From contig CAWFHN010000006.1 in assembly GCA_963815665.1 (NCBI GenBank), positions 124,001-188,000 of the forward strand: 64,000 bases of DNA, read 5' to 3'. The position numbers and the translations under genes are program-made. Positions 1 to 8,323 of the stretch are shown in pieces (position 1 is the first letter of the stretch; each line of letters begins with the position of its first letter). The notes under the pieces are model-generated. The model saw nothing but the letters and a program-made list of their open reading frames with translations, was not told where the DNA came from and made no database searches. The DNA comes from DASUPK01 sp963815665. GTDB lineage: Bacteria > Actinomycetota > Thermoleophilia > Solirubrobacterales > 70-9.

Positions 1-68
1 AGAGCGCGTTCCAGTCCCCTGGCTAAAAAGCTGGCTCACCCTGTTGCGGCTTCCTGGGGGTCTCGGAC

Positions 69-422
69 GTGAGCCCGTGGATCGCCTTCGCGGTGGCCGC
101 CGGCATGTGCCTCGCGCTGCTGGCGTGGAGTCAGTGGCTGTTTACGAGTGGGCGGAAGCTCAAGCCCCTCAATCGTCTTCGAGAGTGCAGTCTGCCGATG
201 GCGGTTTTCGGCAGCAGCTTGAGCGAAAACGACGAACACCTGGTTGAAGCGTTGAACGAGAATGCGGAACGCCCGATCGCAGTCTCGATGTTGCCGGGCG
301 ACCAGGCTGAACTACTAGCCAAACAGAGTGACGTCTACGGCCGTCTCAAGACCGAGAAGCTCTACTTCTTCAACGCAAGAACGCATCCATTAGGGGACGC
401 ATCTCTCCTCGTTTCTCCTTAA
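69..422 (+). CDS. Small membrane-anchored protein of unknown function
   Basis: A 117-residue protein starting at GTG. Residues 4-20 form one hydrophobic helix (WIAFAVAAGMCLALLAW), followed by a basic stretch and a soluble part of about 90 residues that is acidic and Asn/Glu-rich in the middle. No family is recognised. Codon use is less G+C-biased than in the neighbours, which may mean a foreign or poorly conserved gene. Nothing upstream (1-68) can be assigned. A single-pass inner-membrane protein with a cytoplasmic tail is the simplest reading. Confidence 0.5.
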   Translation: MSPWIAFAVAAGMCLALLAWSQWLFTSGRKLKPLNRLRECSLPMAVFGSSLSENDEHLVEALNENAERPIAVSMLPGDQAELLAKQSDVYGRLKTEKLYFFNARTHPLGDASLLVSP

Positions 423-494
423 ACCAAAGGCGTCCGTCGGCTAGCGTACGGTCGCTCGGTGGGACATTTGCCACAAACGAGGGAAGGGAGATCG

Positions 495-774
495 GTGGCG
501 ACAAATCGGCACTACGTCAGACAGCGCACCGACGGACACTGGGAGGTCCTGCGCGAGGGTCACCATCGCGCGACGGTGCGATTGAAGTCTCGAGACGAAG
601 CGGTAAAGACCGCCAAGCGACTCACGCGGAATGCTGGCGGCAGGCGAGATCAGCGTGATCAATAATCGGACCGGCAAGATCATCAAGTCCAAGACGGTCA
701 GGGCCGGCCCATCCGCCAAGCTCGCTCGGAACCGCTCAGCGAGGGCAGGTCGCATTCTCCGAAAAAGCAGATGA
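495..774 (+). pseudogene. DUF2188-family protein, frameshifted
   Basis: A purine-rich ribosome binding site (GGGAAGGGAG, 481-490) precedes GTG at 495. The first half reads RHYVRQRTDGHWEVLREG and an Ala/Lys helix typical of DUF2188 (short stress-associated proteins of unknown function). This frame ends at 663-665 without the family's C-terminal strand. That strand (GEISVINNRTGKIIKSKTV) is present in the +1 frame from about 640 and runs to TGA 772-774. Removing one base near 640 joins the halves into one DUF2188 protein with a basic tail. It is either a recent pseudogene, a sequencing indel or, less likely, a recoded gene. Confidence 0.6.
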
Positions 775-816
775 CCTGGCCGTGCCGTGGGGAATCGACA
801 GGCCACCGCTATCTCG

Positions 817-1057
817 TGGAATGTTCTGATTCCGCCGCAGCACGTTCCCCGGGTCGTACCGCGACTTCAGCGTCTGCAGGCGGTCGAATGAGTCCGACCC
901 GAAGGCCGCACGCACCCGCTCCAGCGGCTCGTCCGCCTGCATGTAGTTCGCGAATAGCCGCCGCTGACTGACCAGGGCTCGATTGCCGTCGCCGGCTCGC
1001 GGCCCAGGTGGTGTGCTTGTCGTCGAGGTGGCGGCGTCCCAGCTCGCCATCACGCTG
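817..1057 (-). pseudogene. Decayed C-terminal fragment of a FAD-linked (BBE-type) oxidase
   Basis: The translated frame contains NYMQADEPLERVRAAFG, the SFDRLQ-LKSRYDP segment and RNQNIP, nearly identical to the C-terminus of the full-length oxidase at 4431-5777. Upstream in the gene sense, the fragment starts with MASW, then loses and regains frame through small indels before NYMQADE. Nucleotide similarity stops abruptly near 1057, fourteen bases from the ftsH stop codon, and fades near 817. No stop remains at the original end. This is a non-functional relic of a duplication or rearrangement. Confidence 0.8.
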
Positions 1058-1070
1058 GGGCGCTGCCTGC

Positions 1071-3095
1071 CTACGGCGCGGCCGTGGCCTTCGCATTCTC
1101 GACAGGGTTGCTCTCCGGTAGCGGCACACCGGCCACCTCATAGGCCTCCGGCTGGTCGAGGGTCTCGCGATCCAGCAGCGTGTTGGCGAGAGCCTCGAGC
1201 CGGTCCCGCTCGCGCTCTAGGAGTTCGATCACGTCGCGCTCGGCCTCTTCCACGATCCGCCGCACCTCCTGGTCGACCAGTTCCTGGGTCGGCTCGGAGG
1301 AGGGCATCACGCCGGGCAGGAGCGGGCCGTCCTGGCGGCCGTCGGTGACGGCGATCGGGCCGATGGCGTCGCTCATTCCCCAGCGGCCCACCATGCCGCG
1401 GGCAACCTGGGTGAGGTTCTGGATGTCTGACTCGGCGCCCGTCGAGAGGTCGTCGAAGATGATCTTCTCCGAGGCGCGGCCGCCGAGGGCGACCTTGATC
1501 TGGGCCAGGAGCTCCTCGCGGCGGTAGTTGTAGCGGTCGCTCTCCGGGGTGGAAAGCGTGACGCCCAGCGCCTGGCCGCGCGGGATGATCGAGATCTTCC
1601 GCACCGGGTCCGCGCCCGGCGTGAGCATGCCGACCAGGGCGTGGCCGGACTCGTGGAAGGCGGTGCGCCTGCGGTCCGCCTCGGTCATCACCACCTGACG
1701 CTCGGCGCCGAGGAGGATCTTCTCGATCGCGTCGGTGAAGTCGCTCTGCTCCACCTTGGCGTGCTCGCGGCGGGCGGCGAAGAGGGCGGCCTCGTTGACG
1801 AGCAGCGCGATGTCGGCGCCGGTCGAGCCGGGGATCGAGGCCGCGATGCGCTCCAGGTCCACGCTGTCCGCCAGCGGCACCTCGCGGGTGTGGATCTTGA
1901 GGATCTCGATGCGGCCGTTGAGGTCGGGAGGGTTGACCGCGATGCGACGGTCGAAGCGGCCGGGTCGCAGCAGGGCCTGGTCGAGGACCTCCGGGCGGTT
2001 GGTCGCGCCGAGGACGATCACGTTCGTGCCCGGCTCGAAGCCGTCCATCTCGGTGAGGATCTGGTTGAGCGTCTGCTCGCGCTCGTCGTTGCCGCCGCTG
2101 ATCCCGCCGACGTTGCCCGAGCGCGAGCGCCCGATCGCGTCCAGCTCGTCGATGAAGACGATCGCCGGCTTCGCCTCCTTCGCCTGCTTGAAGAGGTCGC
2201 GCACGCGGGAGGCGCCCACACCCACGATCGCCTCGACGAACTCCGAGGCGGACATGGAGAAGAAGGCGGCGTGCGCCTCGCCGGCCACGGCGCGGGCGAG
2301 CAGGGTCTTGCCGGTTCCGGGCAGGCCGTAGAGCAGGACGCCGTGCGGGACCCGCGCGCCGAGCTTCGTGTAGCGCTGCGGGTTCCTGAGGAAGTCGACG
2401 ACCTCGACGAGCTCGTCCTCAGCCTCGTCGATCCCCGCCACGTCCTTGAAGGTGACGCGCTCGAGCTCCTCTCCGGGCTGCACGCGGCGCGCGGTGGAGC
2501 GGCCGAAGCCGCCGAGCACGCCGCCGCCTCCCCCTCCGGCCTGGCGCCGAATCAGCCAGATGAAGAAGCCGATCAACAGCAGCGTCGGCAGGAAGCCGAG
2601 CAGGATCGTCCCGAAGGTCGAGCGGCCGCTGTCGGGCGGCTCCGCGTTGATCACCACGCCGTGCTGGGCGAGCAGCGAGGTGATCGACGCCGGGTCGATG
2701 AACGACGGGACCTCGGTCTTGAACTTGTCGACCTTGACCGGCTTGGCGTCACCGGGTGGGTCGTAGGTCGCCTCGTTCTTGAGCTGGCCCTCGATCGACT
2801 CGCCCGTCGAGCTGATTTCCTTCACGTTGTTCGCCGTCACCTGATTCGTGAAGAAGGGCTGGTAGGGCACGCGCGGACGGCTCGCGGGCCCGCTGGTGAG
2901 GACGGAGATCAGGATGTTGACCGCCAGGAGCCCGAGCAGGAAGGCGATGAACATCCTGCTCCGCGGGATCATCGGCGGCTTGGGCAGCGGCGGGGCGCCG
3001 CGCCCGTCGGGCGCCGGGTCCACGCGCCAGCCGGCCGGGTGTTCGGCGGGCGGCTTGGAGGTGCTGGGCGGGCTCTCGGGGGGCGAGTCGGGCAC
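1071..3095 (-). CDS. ftsH: ATP-dependent zinc metalloprotease FtsH
   Basis: A 674-residue membrane AAA+ protease that degrades misassembled membrane proteins and regulators. Two transmembrane helices lie at about 48-66 and 161-183 with an extracytoplasmic domain between them. The AAA module has Walker A (GLPGTGKT, about 257-264), Walker B (IVFIDELDAIG) and the SRH (RPGRFDR). The zinc site is HESGH near 481. The pore loop reads VEAIVGVGA, with Ile where the E. coli enzyme has Phe. GTG 3095 is chosen because the longer frame to 3209 would run into the gene starting at 3152. A Pro-rich N-terminal tail precedes the first helix. Confidence 0.95.
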   Translation of the reverse strand: MPDSPPESPPSTSKPPAEHPAGWRVDPAPDGRGAPPLPKPPMIPRSRMFIAFLLGLLAVNILISVLTSGPASRPRVPYQPFFTNQVTANNVKEISSTGESIEGQLKNEATYDPPGDAKPVKVDKFKTEVPSFIDPASITSLLAQHGVVINAEPPDSGRSTFGTILLGFLPTLLLIGFFIWLIRRQAGGGGGGVLGGFGRSTARRVQPGEELERVTFKDVAGIDEAEDELVEVVDFLRNPQRYTKLGARVPHGVLLYGLPGTGKTLLARAVAGEAHAAFFSMSASEFVEAIVGVGASRVRDLFKQAKEAKPAIVFIDELDAIGRSRSGNVGGISGGNDEREQTLNQILTEMDGFEPGTNVIVLGATNRPEVLDQALLRPGRFDRRIAVNPPDLNGRIEILKIHTREVPLADSVDLERIAASIPGSTGADIALLVNEAALFAARREHAKVEQSDFTDAIEKILLGAERQVVMTEADRRRTAFHESGHALVGMLTPGADPVRKISIIPRGQALGVTLSTPESDRYNYRREELLAQIKVALGGRASEKIIFDDLSTGAESDIQNLTQVARGMVGRWGMSDAIGPIAVTDGRQDGPLLPGVMPSSEPTQELVDQEVRRIVEEAERDVIELLERERDRLEALANTLLDRETLDQPEAYEVAGVPLPESNPVENAKATAAP

Positions 3096-3151
3096 GGACT
3101 CAATGTACCCCGCGGCACAGGGCGGATATGGTCGTCGGCCGGTAACTCGCC

Positions 3152-3643
3152 TTGGCCGCCTACGACCAATCCCAGTGGAGTGAGATGTTCGTCGCCTCCG
3201 CGGGAGCATCGGCGGCGCTTGCCGGCCTGGTGTTCGTGGCGATCTCGATCAACATCGATCGGATCCTGAAGTTCCCCGGCCTCCCCGAGCGCGCCCTGGA
3301 GACGGTGCTCCTGCTGCTCAGCGTCCTGCTCGTCTCGCTGATCGGGTTGATCCCGGGCCAGAGCCAGACCGCCCTGGGCCTGGAGCTGCTCGGCCAGAGC
3401 CTGGTGGCGAGCATGGCGATCCTCGTGCTGGCCCGGCGGAGCCTGCCATCGGACGCGCAGCGAGAGTGGATGTTCTCCCGCCTGCTGGTGAGCACGGCCG
3501 GCACGCTGCCCTTCGTCGTCGGCGGGGCCACGCTGATCGCGGGGACCGGCGGCGGCCTCTACTGGACCGTTGCCGGGATGCTCTTCGCGATCGCTGGGGC
3601 CGTTGCCAACGCCTGGGTGCTGATGGTGGAGATCCTTCGGTAG
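3152..3643 (+). CDS. Four-helix integral membrane protein
   Basis: A 163-residue protein with a TTG start, divergent from ftsH by 56 bases. It has four hydrophobic segments (about 15-32, 48-66, 76-92 and 110-158, the last probably two helices) and a conserved-looking amphipathic N-terminus (MAAYDQSQWSEMFVASAG). Similar proteins of unknown function are frequent in actinobacteria. The shared promoter region suggests, but does not prove, a link with FtsH. Confidence 0.75.
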   Translation: MAAYDQSQWSEMFVASAGASAALAGLVFVAISINIDRILKFPGLPERALETVLLLLSVLLVSLIGLIPGQSQTALGLELLGQSLVASMAILVLARRSLPSDAQREWMFSRLLVSTAGTLPFVVGGATLIAGTGGGLYWTVAGMLFAIAGAVANAWVLMVEILR

Positions 3644-3693
3644 CGGCTCGATCGCTGGCCGCGGGGCGCTGCTCCATCTGCGAGATTTGAAGG

Positions 3694-4434
3694 GTGTCTC
3701 CGCCCCGTCTTCTGCTCTGCCCGCAGTTCACCGAGGTGGAGTGGGCGATCGCGCCCGAGCTCTCGGAGTGGGCCGAGGTCGCCACGTTCGACGCTCCCGG
3801 GGTCGGCGATGAGCCGATGCCCGGCGGCGATCCGCTCGAGATCGATCGTGAGCTGGTCGCGCAGCGCGGGCTCCGGGAGGTCGAGAAGCTCGGGTGGGAC
3901 TCCTATTTCGTGGTCGGGGATGCGTGGGGAACCGCGACCGCCGTGCGCCTCGCCACCGACGGGCCTGGGTCGGTGCTCGGGCTAGCGCTCGGGCACGCCT
4001 CGCTCAATTACCGGCGGGAGGGCCAGCGGCCCGCCGTGAACAACGAGGTGGTCGCGGCGATGACGCAGCTCCTGCGCAGCGACTACGACTCGTTCGTTCG
4101 CTACGGGCTCACCCAATTCACGCAGGGCGGGTTCGACGAGGCGACGGCTGAGCGGATCGTCGCCCGGTTTCCGCCGATGGAGGTCGCCGCGAAGGTCTGG
4201 GAGATGAACGTCGACCGGGTCGAGCCGATCGGGGAGATGCTCGGGAAGCTGGAGATCCCGATCCTGCTGGCGAAGCACGACGGCTGCCTGGTGTTCACCG
4301 CCGAGGGATACGAGGACGCGGTCAGGGCTCTGCCGGACGCGCGCCGGACGAGCGTCGGGCGCAGCCCGTCGGCGAGCGATGAGTTCGCCGCCGCCCTGCG
4401 GGACTTCTGCGAGGGCGTGCTCGGCGACGCCTAG
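3694..4434 (+). CDS. Alpha/beta-hydrolase-fold protein lacking the nucleophile
   Basis: A 246-residue single-domain alpha/beta hydrolase fold. The nucleophile elbow reads VVGDAWGTA, so the central residue of G-x-S-x-G is Ala, not Ser, Asp or Cys. A later acidic residue (AKHDG, about 189-193) is present, but no clear C-terminal catalytic His follows. A classical hydrolase reaction is therefore doubtful; a cofactor-free binding or scaffolding role, or non-serine chemistry, is possible. The start is GTG 3694. The 3' end overlaps the convergent FAD oxidase by four bases. Confidence 0.75.
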   Translation: MSPPRLLLCPQFTEVEWAIAPELSEWAEVATFDAPGVGDEPMPGGDPLEIDRELVAQRGLREVEKLGWDSYFVVGDAWGTATAVRLATDGPGSVLGLALGHASLNYRREGQRPAVNNEVVAAMTQLLRSDYDSFVRYGLTQFTQGGFDEATAERIVARFPPMEVAAKVWEMNVDRVEPIGEMLGKLEIPILLAKHDGCLVFTAEGYEDAVRALPDARRTSVGRSPSASDEFAAALRDFCEGVLGDA

Positions 4435-5777
4435 CCGGCCGGCGGGATGTTCTGGTTCCTGTGCAGGACGTTGTCCGGGTCGTAGCGTGACTTCAGCGCC
4501 TGGAGGCGGTCGAACGAGTCGCCGCCGAAGGCCGCGCGCACGCGCTCGAGCGGCTCGTCCGCCTGCATGTAGTTGGCGTAGCCGCCGCTGACCGACCACG
4601 GCTCGACTGCCGCCGTGGTCTCGCGGGCCCAGGCGATGTGTTCGTCGTCGAGGGCGGCGTCCTCCCAGCTCGCCATCACGCTGATGTTGAAGGCCGCGTC
4701 GCGGTAGCCGAGGGCGGCGCTATCTGGGTCGACGTCCTTGGGGGCGCCGTGCAGCGACTCCATCAGGATGCCGCCTGGCGGGCGGCCCAGCGAGGTCATC
4801 GCGCCGATCAGGATGTCGATCAGCTCGTCGGGGAGCTCGCGGACGAAGTGGCCCTTCCAGTAGTTGCGGTCGACGCCGTAGCCGGGGTCGAAGACTCGCT
4901 GCTGGTCGAGGAAGCCCTGGCGGCGAACGCCGTCGTTTGTCAGGCCCGGCGCGGAGCGGAGGCCGGCGAGCGCCTCCGGCTCGTCGCCGTCGCCCGTGTA
5001 GCAGGGGACGGCGACCAGCTTGGGCTGATCGTCGGTGTCGGGGACAAGCTGGGCCTGGATGCTCATGTCGCGCGGGCCGTCGGTGGCGAGGTCGCGGAAG
5101 CGGCGCAGCGCCTCCCCCACCGCGTCTCCCTCGTACTCGAGCCGACCGCCGACGACGGTCTCAACCGGATGGAGCCGCAGCTCGATCTCGGTTGCAACGC
5201 CGAAGTTGCCCCCGCCGCCGCGCAGGCCCCAGAGGAGCTCGGCGTCGTCCTCCTCTGAAGCGTGCACCTTCTGCCCCGACGCCGTGACGAGCGTCGCGCC
5301 CACGAGGCCGTCGCAGGTGAGCCCGAACTGGGCGGTCAGGTGGCCGATGCCGCCGCCGAGGGTGAGGCCGGTGACGCCGGTCGAGCCGACCACGCCGCCG
5401 GGTGTGGCCAGGCCGTGCTGCTGGGTAGCGGCGTCGAAGTCGAGCCAGGTGGCGCCGCCCTGCGATCGGGCGATCCGTGCCTCGGGGTCGACCTCGACGT
5501 TCCGCATCCGCGAGAGGTCGATCACCAGCCCGTCCTCGACGGAGCAGTGCCCGGCGGGGTTGTGGCCGCCGCCGCGCACCGCGATCTCGAGCCCGTTCTC
5601 CTGGCCGAAGGCGAGCGCCGCCGCGACATCGTCGGCATGCACGCAGCGCGCGATCGCGGCCGGCTTGCGAACGATGAGCAGGTTGAAGCAGAGGCGGGCG
5701 CGATCGTACTCGCGGTCGCCCTCGACAAGGACGTCGCCGCTCAGCGAATCGCGGAGCTCCTCCACTCCCGGGACCAT
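4431..5777 (-). CDS. FAD-binding PCMH/BBE-type oxidoreductase (copy 1)
   Basis: A 448-residue flavin oxidase: FAD-binding PCMH domain (about 1-210) and a C-terminal berberine-bridge domain ending in NQNIPPAG. The His of RGGGHN is the expected 8-alpha-histidyl FAD attachment site. The second (cysteinyl) attachment site seen in bicovalent members is not evident, so single attachment is likely. Substrates are probably sugars or aromatic compounds, which cannot be decided here. The ATG at 5777 has no close ribosome binding site, but AAAGGAG at 5806-5812 sits seven bases before an in-frame CTG at 5798, which may be the true start. A decayed copy of its 3' end lies at 817-1057. Confidence 0.9.
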   Translation of the reverse strand: MVPGVEELRDSLSGDVLVEGDREYDRARLCFNLLIVRKPAAIARCVHADDVAAALAFGQENGLEIAVRGGGHNPAGHCSVEDGLVIDLSRMRNVEVDPEARIARSQGGATWLDFDAATQQHGLATPGGVVGSTGVTGLTLGGGIGHLTAQFGLTCDGLVGATLVTASGQKVHASEEDDAELLWGLRGGGGNFGVATEIELRLHPVETVVGGRLEYEGDAVGEALRRFRDLATDGPRDMSIQAQLVPDTDDQPKLVAVPCYTGDGDEPEALAGLRSAPGLTNDGVRRQGFLDQQRVFDPGYGVDRNYWKGHFVRELPDELIDILIGAMTSLGRPPGGILMESLHGAPKDVDPDSAALGYRDAAFNISVMASWEDAALDDEHIAWARETTAAVEPWSVSGGYANYMQADEPLERVRAAFGGDSFDRLQALKSRYDPDNVLHRNQNIPPAG

Positions 5778-5880
5778 GTCAGAGCTTCCCGCCCTCAGGG
5801 TCGGGCTCCTTTCGGTTGTTGGTCTATCGACGGCCCGGCGCCGCGAAACTCATCGCTCCCGTGCGGGATGATCTGCCCCG

Positions 5881-6981
5881 GTGGCTCCCGACCCTCAGCC
5901 GACCGACCGCTTTCGGATCCTATGCGTCGACGGTGGCGGGATCCGCGGGCTGATCCCTGCCCTCGTCATCGCAGAGATCGAGAAGCGCCTCCAGAGCGAG
6001 GCCGGCCCGCAGGCCCGCGCCTCCGACTACTTCCACATGTTCGCCGGGACCTCGACCGGCGGGCTGGTCGCGCTCAGCCTGACGGCGCCGGACCAGGAGA
6101 ACTCGGAGCGCCCCGCGGTCAGCGGCGACGAGCTGGCCCGCTTCTACGTCGAGGACGGCCCGCGCATCTTCCACCGCAGCCTGATCCAGAAGCTGAGGAC
6201 GCTCTGGGGCTGGCTCGGGCCGAAGTACACCCTCGGGCCGCTGCAGGAGTCGATCGAGCGGCGGCTCGGCACCGGCACCCTCCAGCACGCGCTGCGCGAG
6301 CTGATCGTCACCTCATATGACATGACCAACCGCGAGCCCTATTTCTTCAAGCGCTGGCGGGCACGGGAGTCCCCCGACAGCGACCGTAACCGCCCGCTCG
6401 CCGACGCCGGGCTCGCCACCTCCGCCGCCCCGACCTACTTCCCATCGCACGAGCTGGATGGCAGCGCGCTGGTCGACGGCGGCGTCTTCGCCGCAAACCC
6501 CGTGATCGTCGCGATCGTCGAGGCGCTGAAGCGTTTCGGCGACGACCCCCACCATCTCGACCAGGACGACCTGCTGGTCGTCTCGCTCGGCACCGGCCTG
6601 CACGAGGAGGGCTATCCACAGGAGCAGGTCCGCCGCTGGGGGAAGCTGGGCTGGGTGGTGCCCCACGGCGGCGAGCCGCCGGTCCTCGGCGCGGCGCTCG
6701 GCGGCTCAGCGGACGGCGCCGACCACTGGGCCCACACCCTCCTCAACCACCCCGACGACCCGCACATCCACGCCGCCGACCTCGGCCACGGCCCGCGCTA
6801 CTTCCGCCTGCAGGTGCCGCTCCGGGCCAACGTCCCGCTCGATGACGCCGGCAAGCGCACCTTGACCGAGACGCTGCCCGCCGCCGCCGAGGAGCTGATC
6901 CGCACACACGAGGCGGAGCTGGAGGAGATCGTCGAGCGCCTGCTGCGCGCGGGGCCGCTGCCGTACGACCCGGCGCCGTAG
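5881..6981 (+). CDS. Patatin-like phospholipase
   Basis: A 366-residue lipid acyl hydrolase. The oxyanion motif DGGGIRG is at about 17-23, the nucleophile elbow GTSTG at about 56-60, and the catalytic Asp in VDGGVFAANP near 200, so the Ser-Asp dyad is complete. The protein lacks a signal peptide and is probably cytoplasmic. GTG 5881 is the first start that includes the whole domain. It diverges from the FAD oxidase across about 100 bases. No cyclase or effector partner typical of anti-phage patatins adjoins it, so a housekeeping or lipid-turnover role is assumed. Confidence 0.9.
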   Translation: MAPDPQPTDRFRILCVDGGGIRGLIPALVIAEIEKRLQSEAGPQARASDYFHMFAGTSTGGLVALSLTAPDQENSERPAVSGDELARFYVEDGPRIFHRSLIQKLRTLWGWLGPKYTLGPLQESIERRLGTGTLQHALRELIVTSYDMTNREPYFFKRWRARESPDSDRNRPLADAGLATSAAPTYFPSHELDGSALVDGGVFAANPVIVAIVEALKRFGDDPHHLDQDDLLVVSLGTGLHEEGYPQEQVRRWGKLGWVVPHGGEPPVLGAALGGSADGADHWAHTLLNHPDDPHIHAADLGHGPRYFRLQVPLRANVPLDDAGKRTLTETLPAAAEELIRTHEAELEEIVERLLRAGPLPYDPAP

Positions 6982-7020
6982 GCCGGTTCGCCGGGCGGGC
7001 GACTCCCTAACCTCGGTGGT

Positions 7021-7596
7021 ATGCGGGAGATCCTCATCCCACCGCTGCGGGCCGCCGCCGTCGCCGCGTTCATCGCCGGGCTTGCTCCTGTTGTTCTTCA
7101 ACCCGCCGTCCTTCGCTCACTTCGAGCGGGCTGGTGACGATCGGGGTCGGCGCCCTCGCGATCGTCCTGGTCACGGCCTGGTTGACGACGGCGATGATCG
7201 GCAAGGAGATGCCCGAGCCCGAGTTCCGGCGGCTCGTCGACCGCAGCGAGGCGCTCGCGACCCTGCCGCCTCCGGACTACCCGCCGAGCGAGTTCGACCT
7301 GCTGGTGATGGAGGCGATCGACAACCTGCCGCCGGAGTTCAGCCGCCTGCTCGAGGACACGCCGGTGGTGATCTCCAACCTCGGCGAAGAACACCGTGCC
7401 TACGGCATGTACATGGGCGGCACGGTCGCCCGCGACATCTATCCGGACCGGATCGTCATCTACCAGGACACGCTGGAGCGCGACTTCGGCCGCGACCCGG
7501 CGCTGCTGCGGGACGCAGGTGGAGCGGGTCGTGCAGCACGAGCTCGCCCATCACCTCGGCTGGAACGAGGCGGGCGTGCGCGGGCTGGGCCTCTGA
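7021..7596 (+). pseudogene. Membrane-anchored zincin-type metallopeptidase, frame broken
   Basis: Three successive frames together make one coherent protein. ATG 7021 begins a hydrophobic helix. A second frame continues LLLFFNPPSFAHFER. A third frame, from about 7131, supplies a second helix and the minimal-zincin domain up to FGRDPALLRD. The zinc motif VVQHELAHHLGW then lies in a fourth segment, from about 7516 to TGA 7594-7596. Deleting one base near 7083, one in GGG 7128-7130 and G 7515 restores a protein of about 190 residues with two TM helices and a Zincin_1-like domain (HExxH). In the frame that starts at GTG 7134 the catalytic motif is lost. Pseudogene or sequencing indels. Confidence 0.65.
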
Positions 7597-7674
7597 GCGC
7601 GCCGCCCCCGCGGGTAAGAGACCTCTAATCCGGCTCTTAGGCCGGGCTGACGGCGGCGGCCGACCATCTCGCCC

Positions 7675-8310
7675 GTGGAGTCCTACGCTGGCACCCAGCG
7701 CGCCGTCGCCCGTACGCGCACCCGTCGCGGTCGCCTCGGCGGCACCGAGGGCAACGAGATCCTCACGATCGCCGTCGCGGCCGTGCTCACCCTCCTGCTG
7801 ATGGCCGAGGGCGTGACGCTGCTGAAGCTCGACACCCTGCTCAGCCTGCACATGCTGATCGGACTGGTCCTGATCCCGCCGGTGCTGCTCAAGATCGGCT
7901 CCACCGGCTACCGCTTCGCCCGCTACTACCTGAGCTCTCCCGCCTACGTCGAGAAGGGGCCGCCCCCGCTGCCGCTGCGGCTGCTCGCCCCGGTCCTGGT
8001 CGCGAGCACTCTCAGCGTCTTCGCCACCGGCGTCTGGCTGCTGGCGCTCGGCCACAAGTCCGATCAGGTGGTCTTCCTCCACCAGGCCTCCTTCGCGGTC
8101 TGGGCCTTCGCCTTCGGCGTCCACTTCCTCTGGCACCTCCCCCGCATGGCCAACTCGCTGCTCACGGGCTCGCCCGCCGCGCGGCGTGAGCGGGTCCCGG
8201 GGTCGGGGCTGCGCGGCATGCTGGTCGCCGCATCGCTGGGCGCCGGCGTCGCGCTCGCCATCTCGCTGGCGAGCGCGATCTCAGGCTGGCACGGCTTCGT
8301 CGGCGGCTAG
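7675..8310 (+). CDS. Multi-helix membrane protein with paired histidines
   Basis: A 211-residue protein starting at GTG, with about five transmembrane helices. Histidines occur inside or at the edge of helices (LSLHMLIGLVL, VVFLHQASF, FGVHFLWHL), a layout seen in cytochrome b561-like and DUF4405-type heme proteins. Heme binding is an inference from that spacing only. The basic N-terminal tail (RTRTRRGR) is presumably cytoplasmic. It is separated from the broken zincin gene by 78 bases and converges on the second FAD oxidase. Confidence 0.75.
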   Translation: MESYAGTQRAVARTRTRRGRLGGTEGNEILTIAVAAVLTLLLMAEGVTLLKLDTLLSLHMLIGLVLIPPVLLKIGSTGYRFARYYLSSPAYVEKGPPPLPLRLLAPVLVASTLSVFATGVWLLALGHKSDQVVFLHQASFAVWAFAFGVHFLWHLPRMANSLLTGSPAARRERVPGSGLRGMLVAASLGAGVALAISLASAISGWHGFVGG

Positions 8311-8323
8311 CCTCGGCTGAGCC

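Noticed and set aside
1641..3269. 542-codon open frame on the plus strand opposite ftsH
   Set aside because: It is antisense to a complete ftsH with all motifs; long opposite frames are common in high-GC genes and this one has no recognisable domain.
5881..6981. Patatin as an anti-phage CBASS effector
   Set aside because: No cyclase, cyclic-nucleotide receptor or other defence gene is nearby; the patatin stands alone between metabolic genes.
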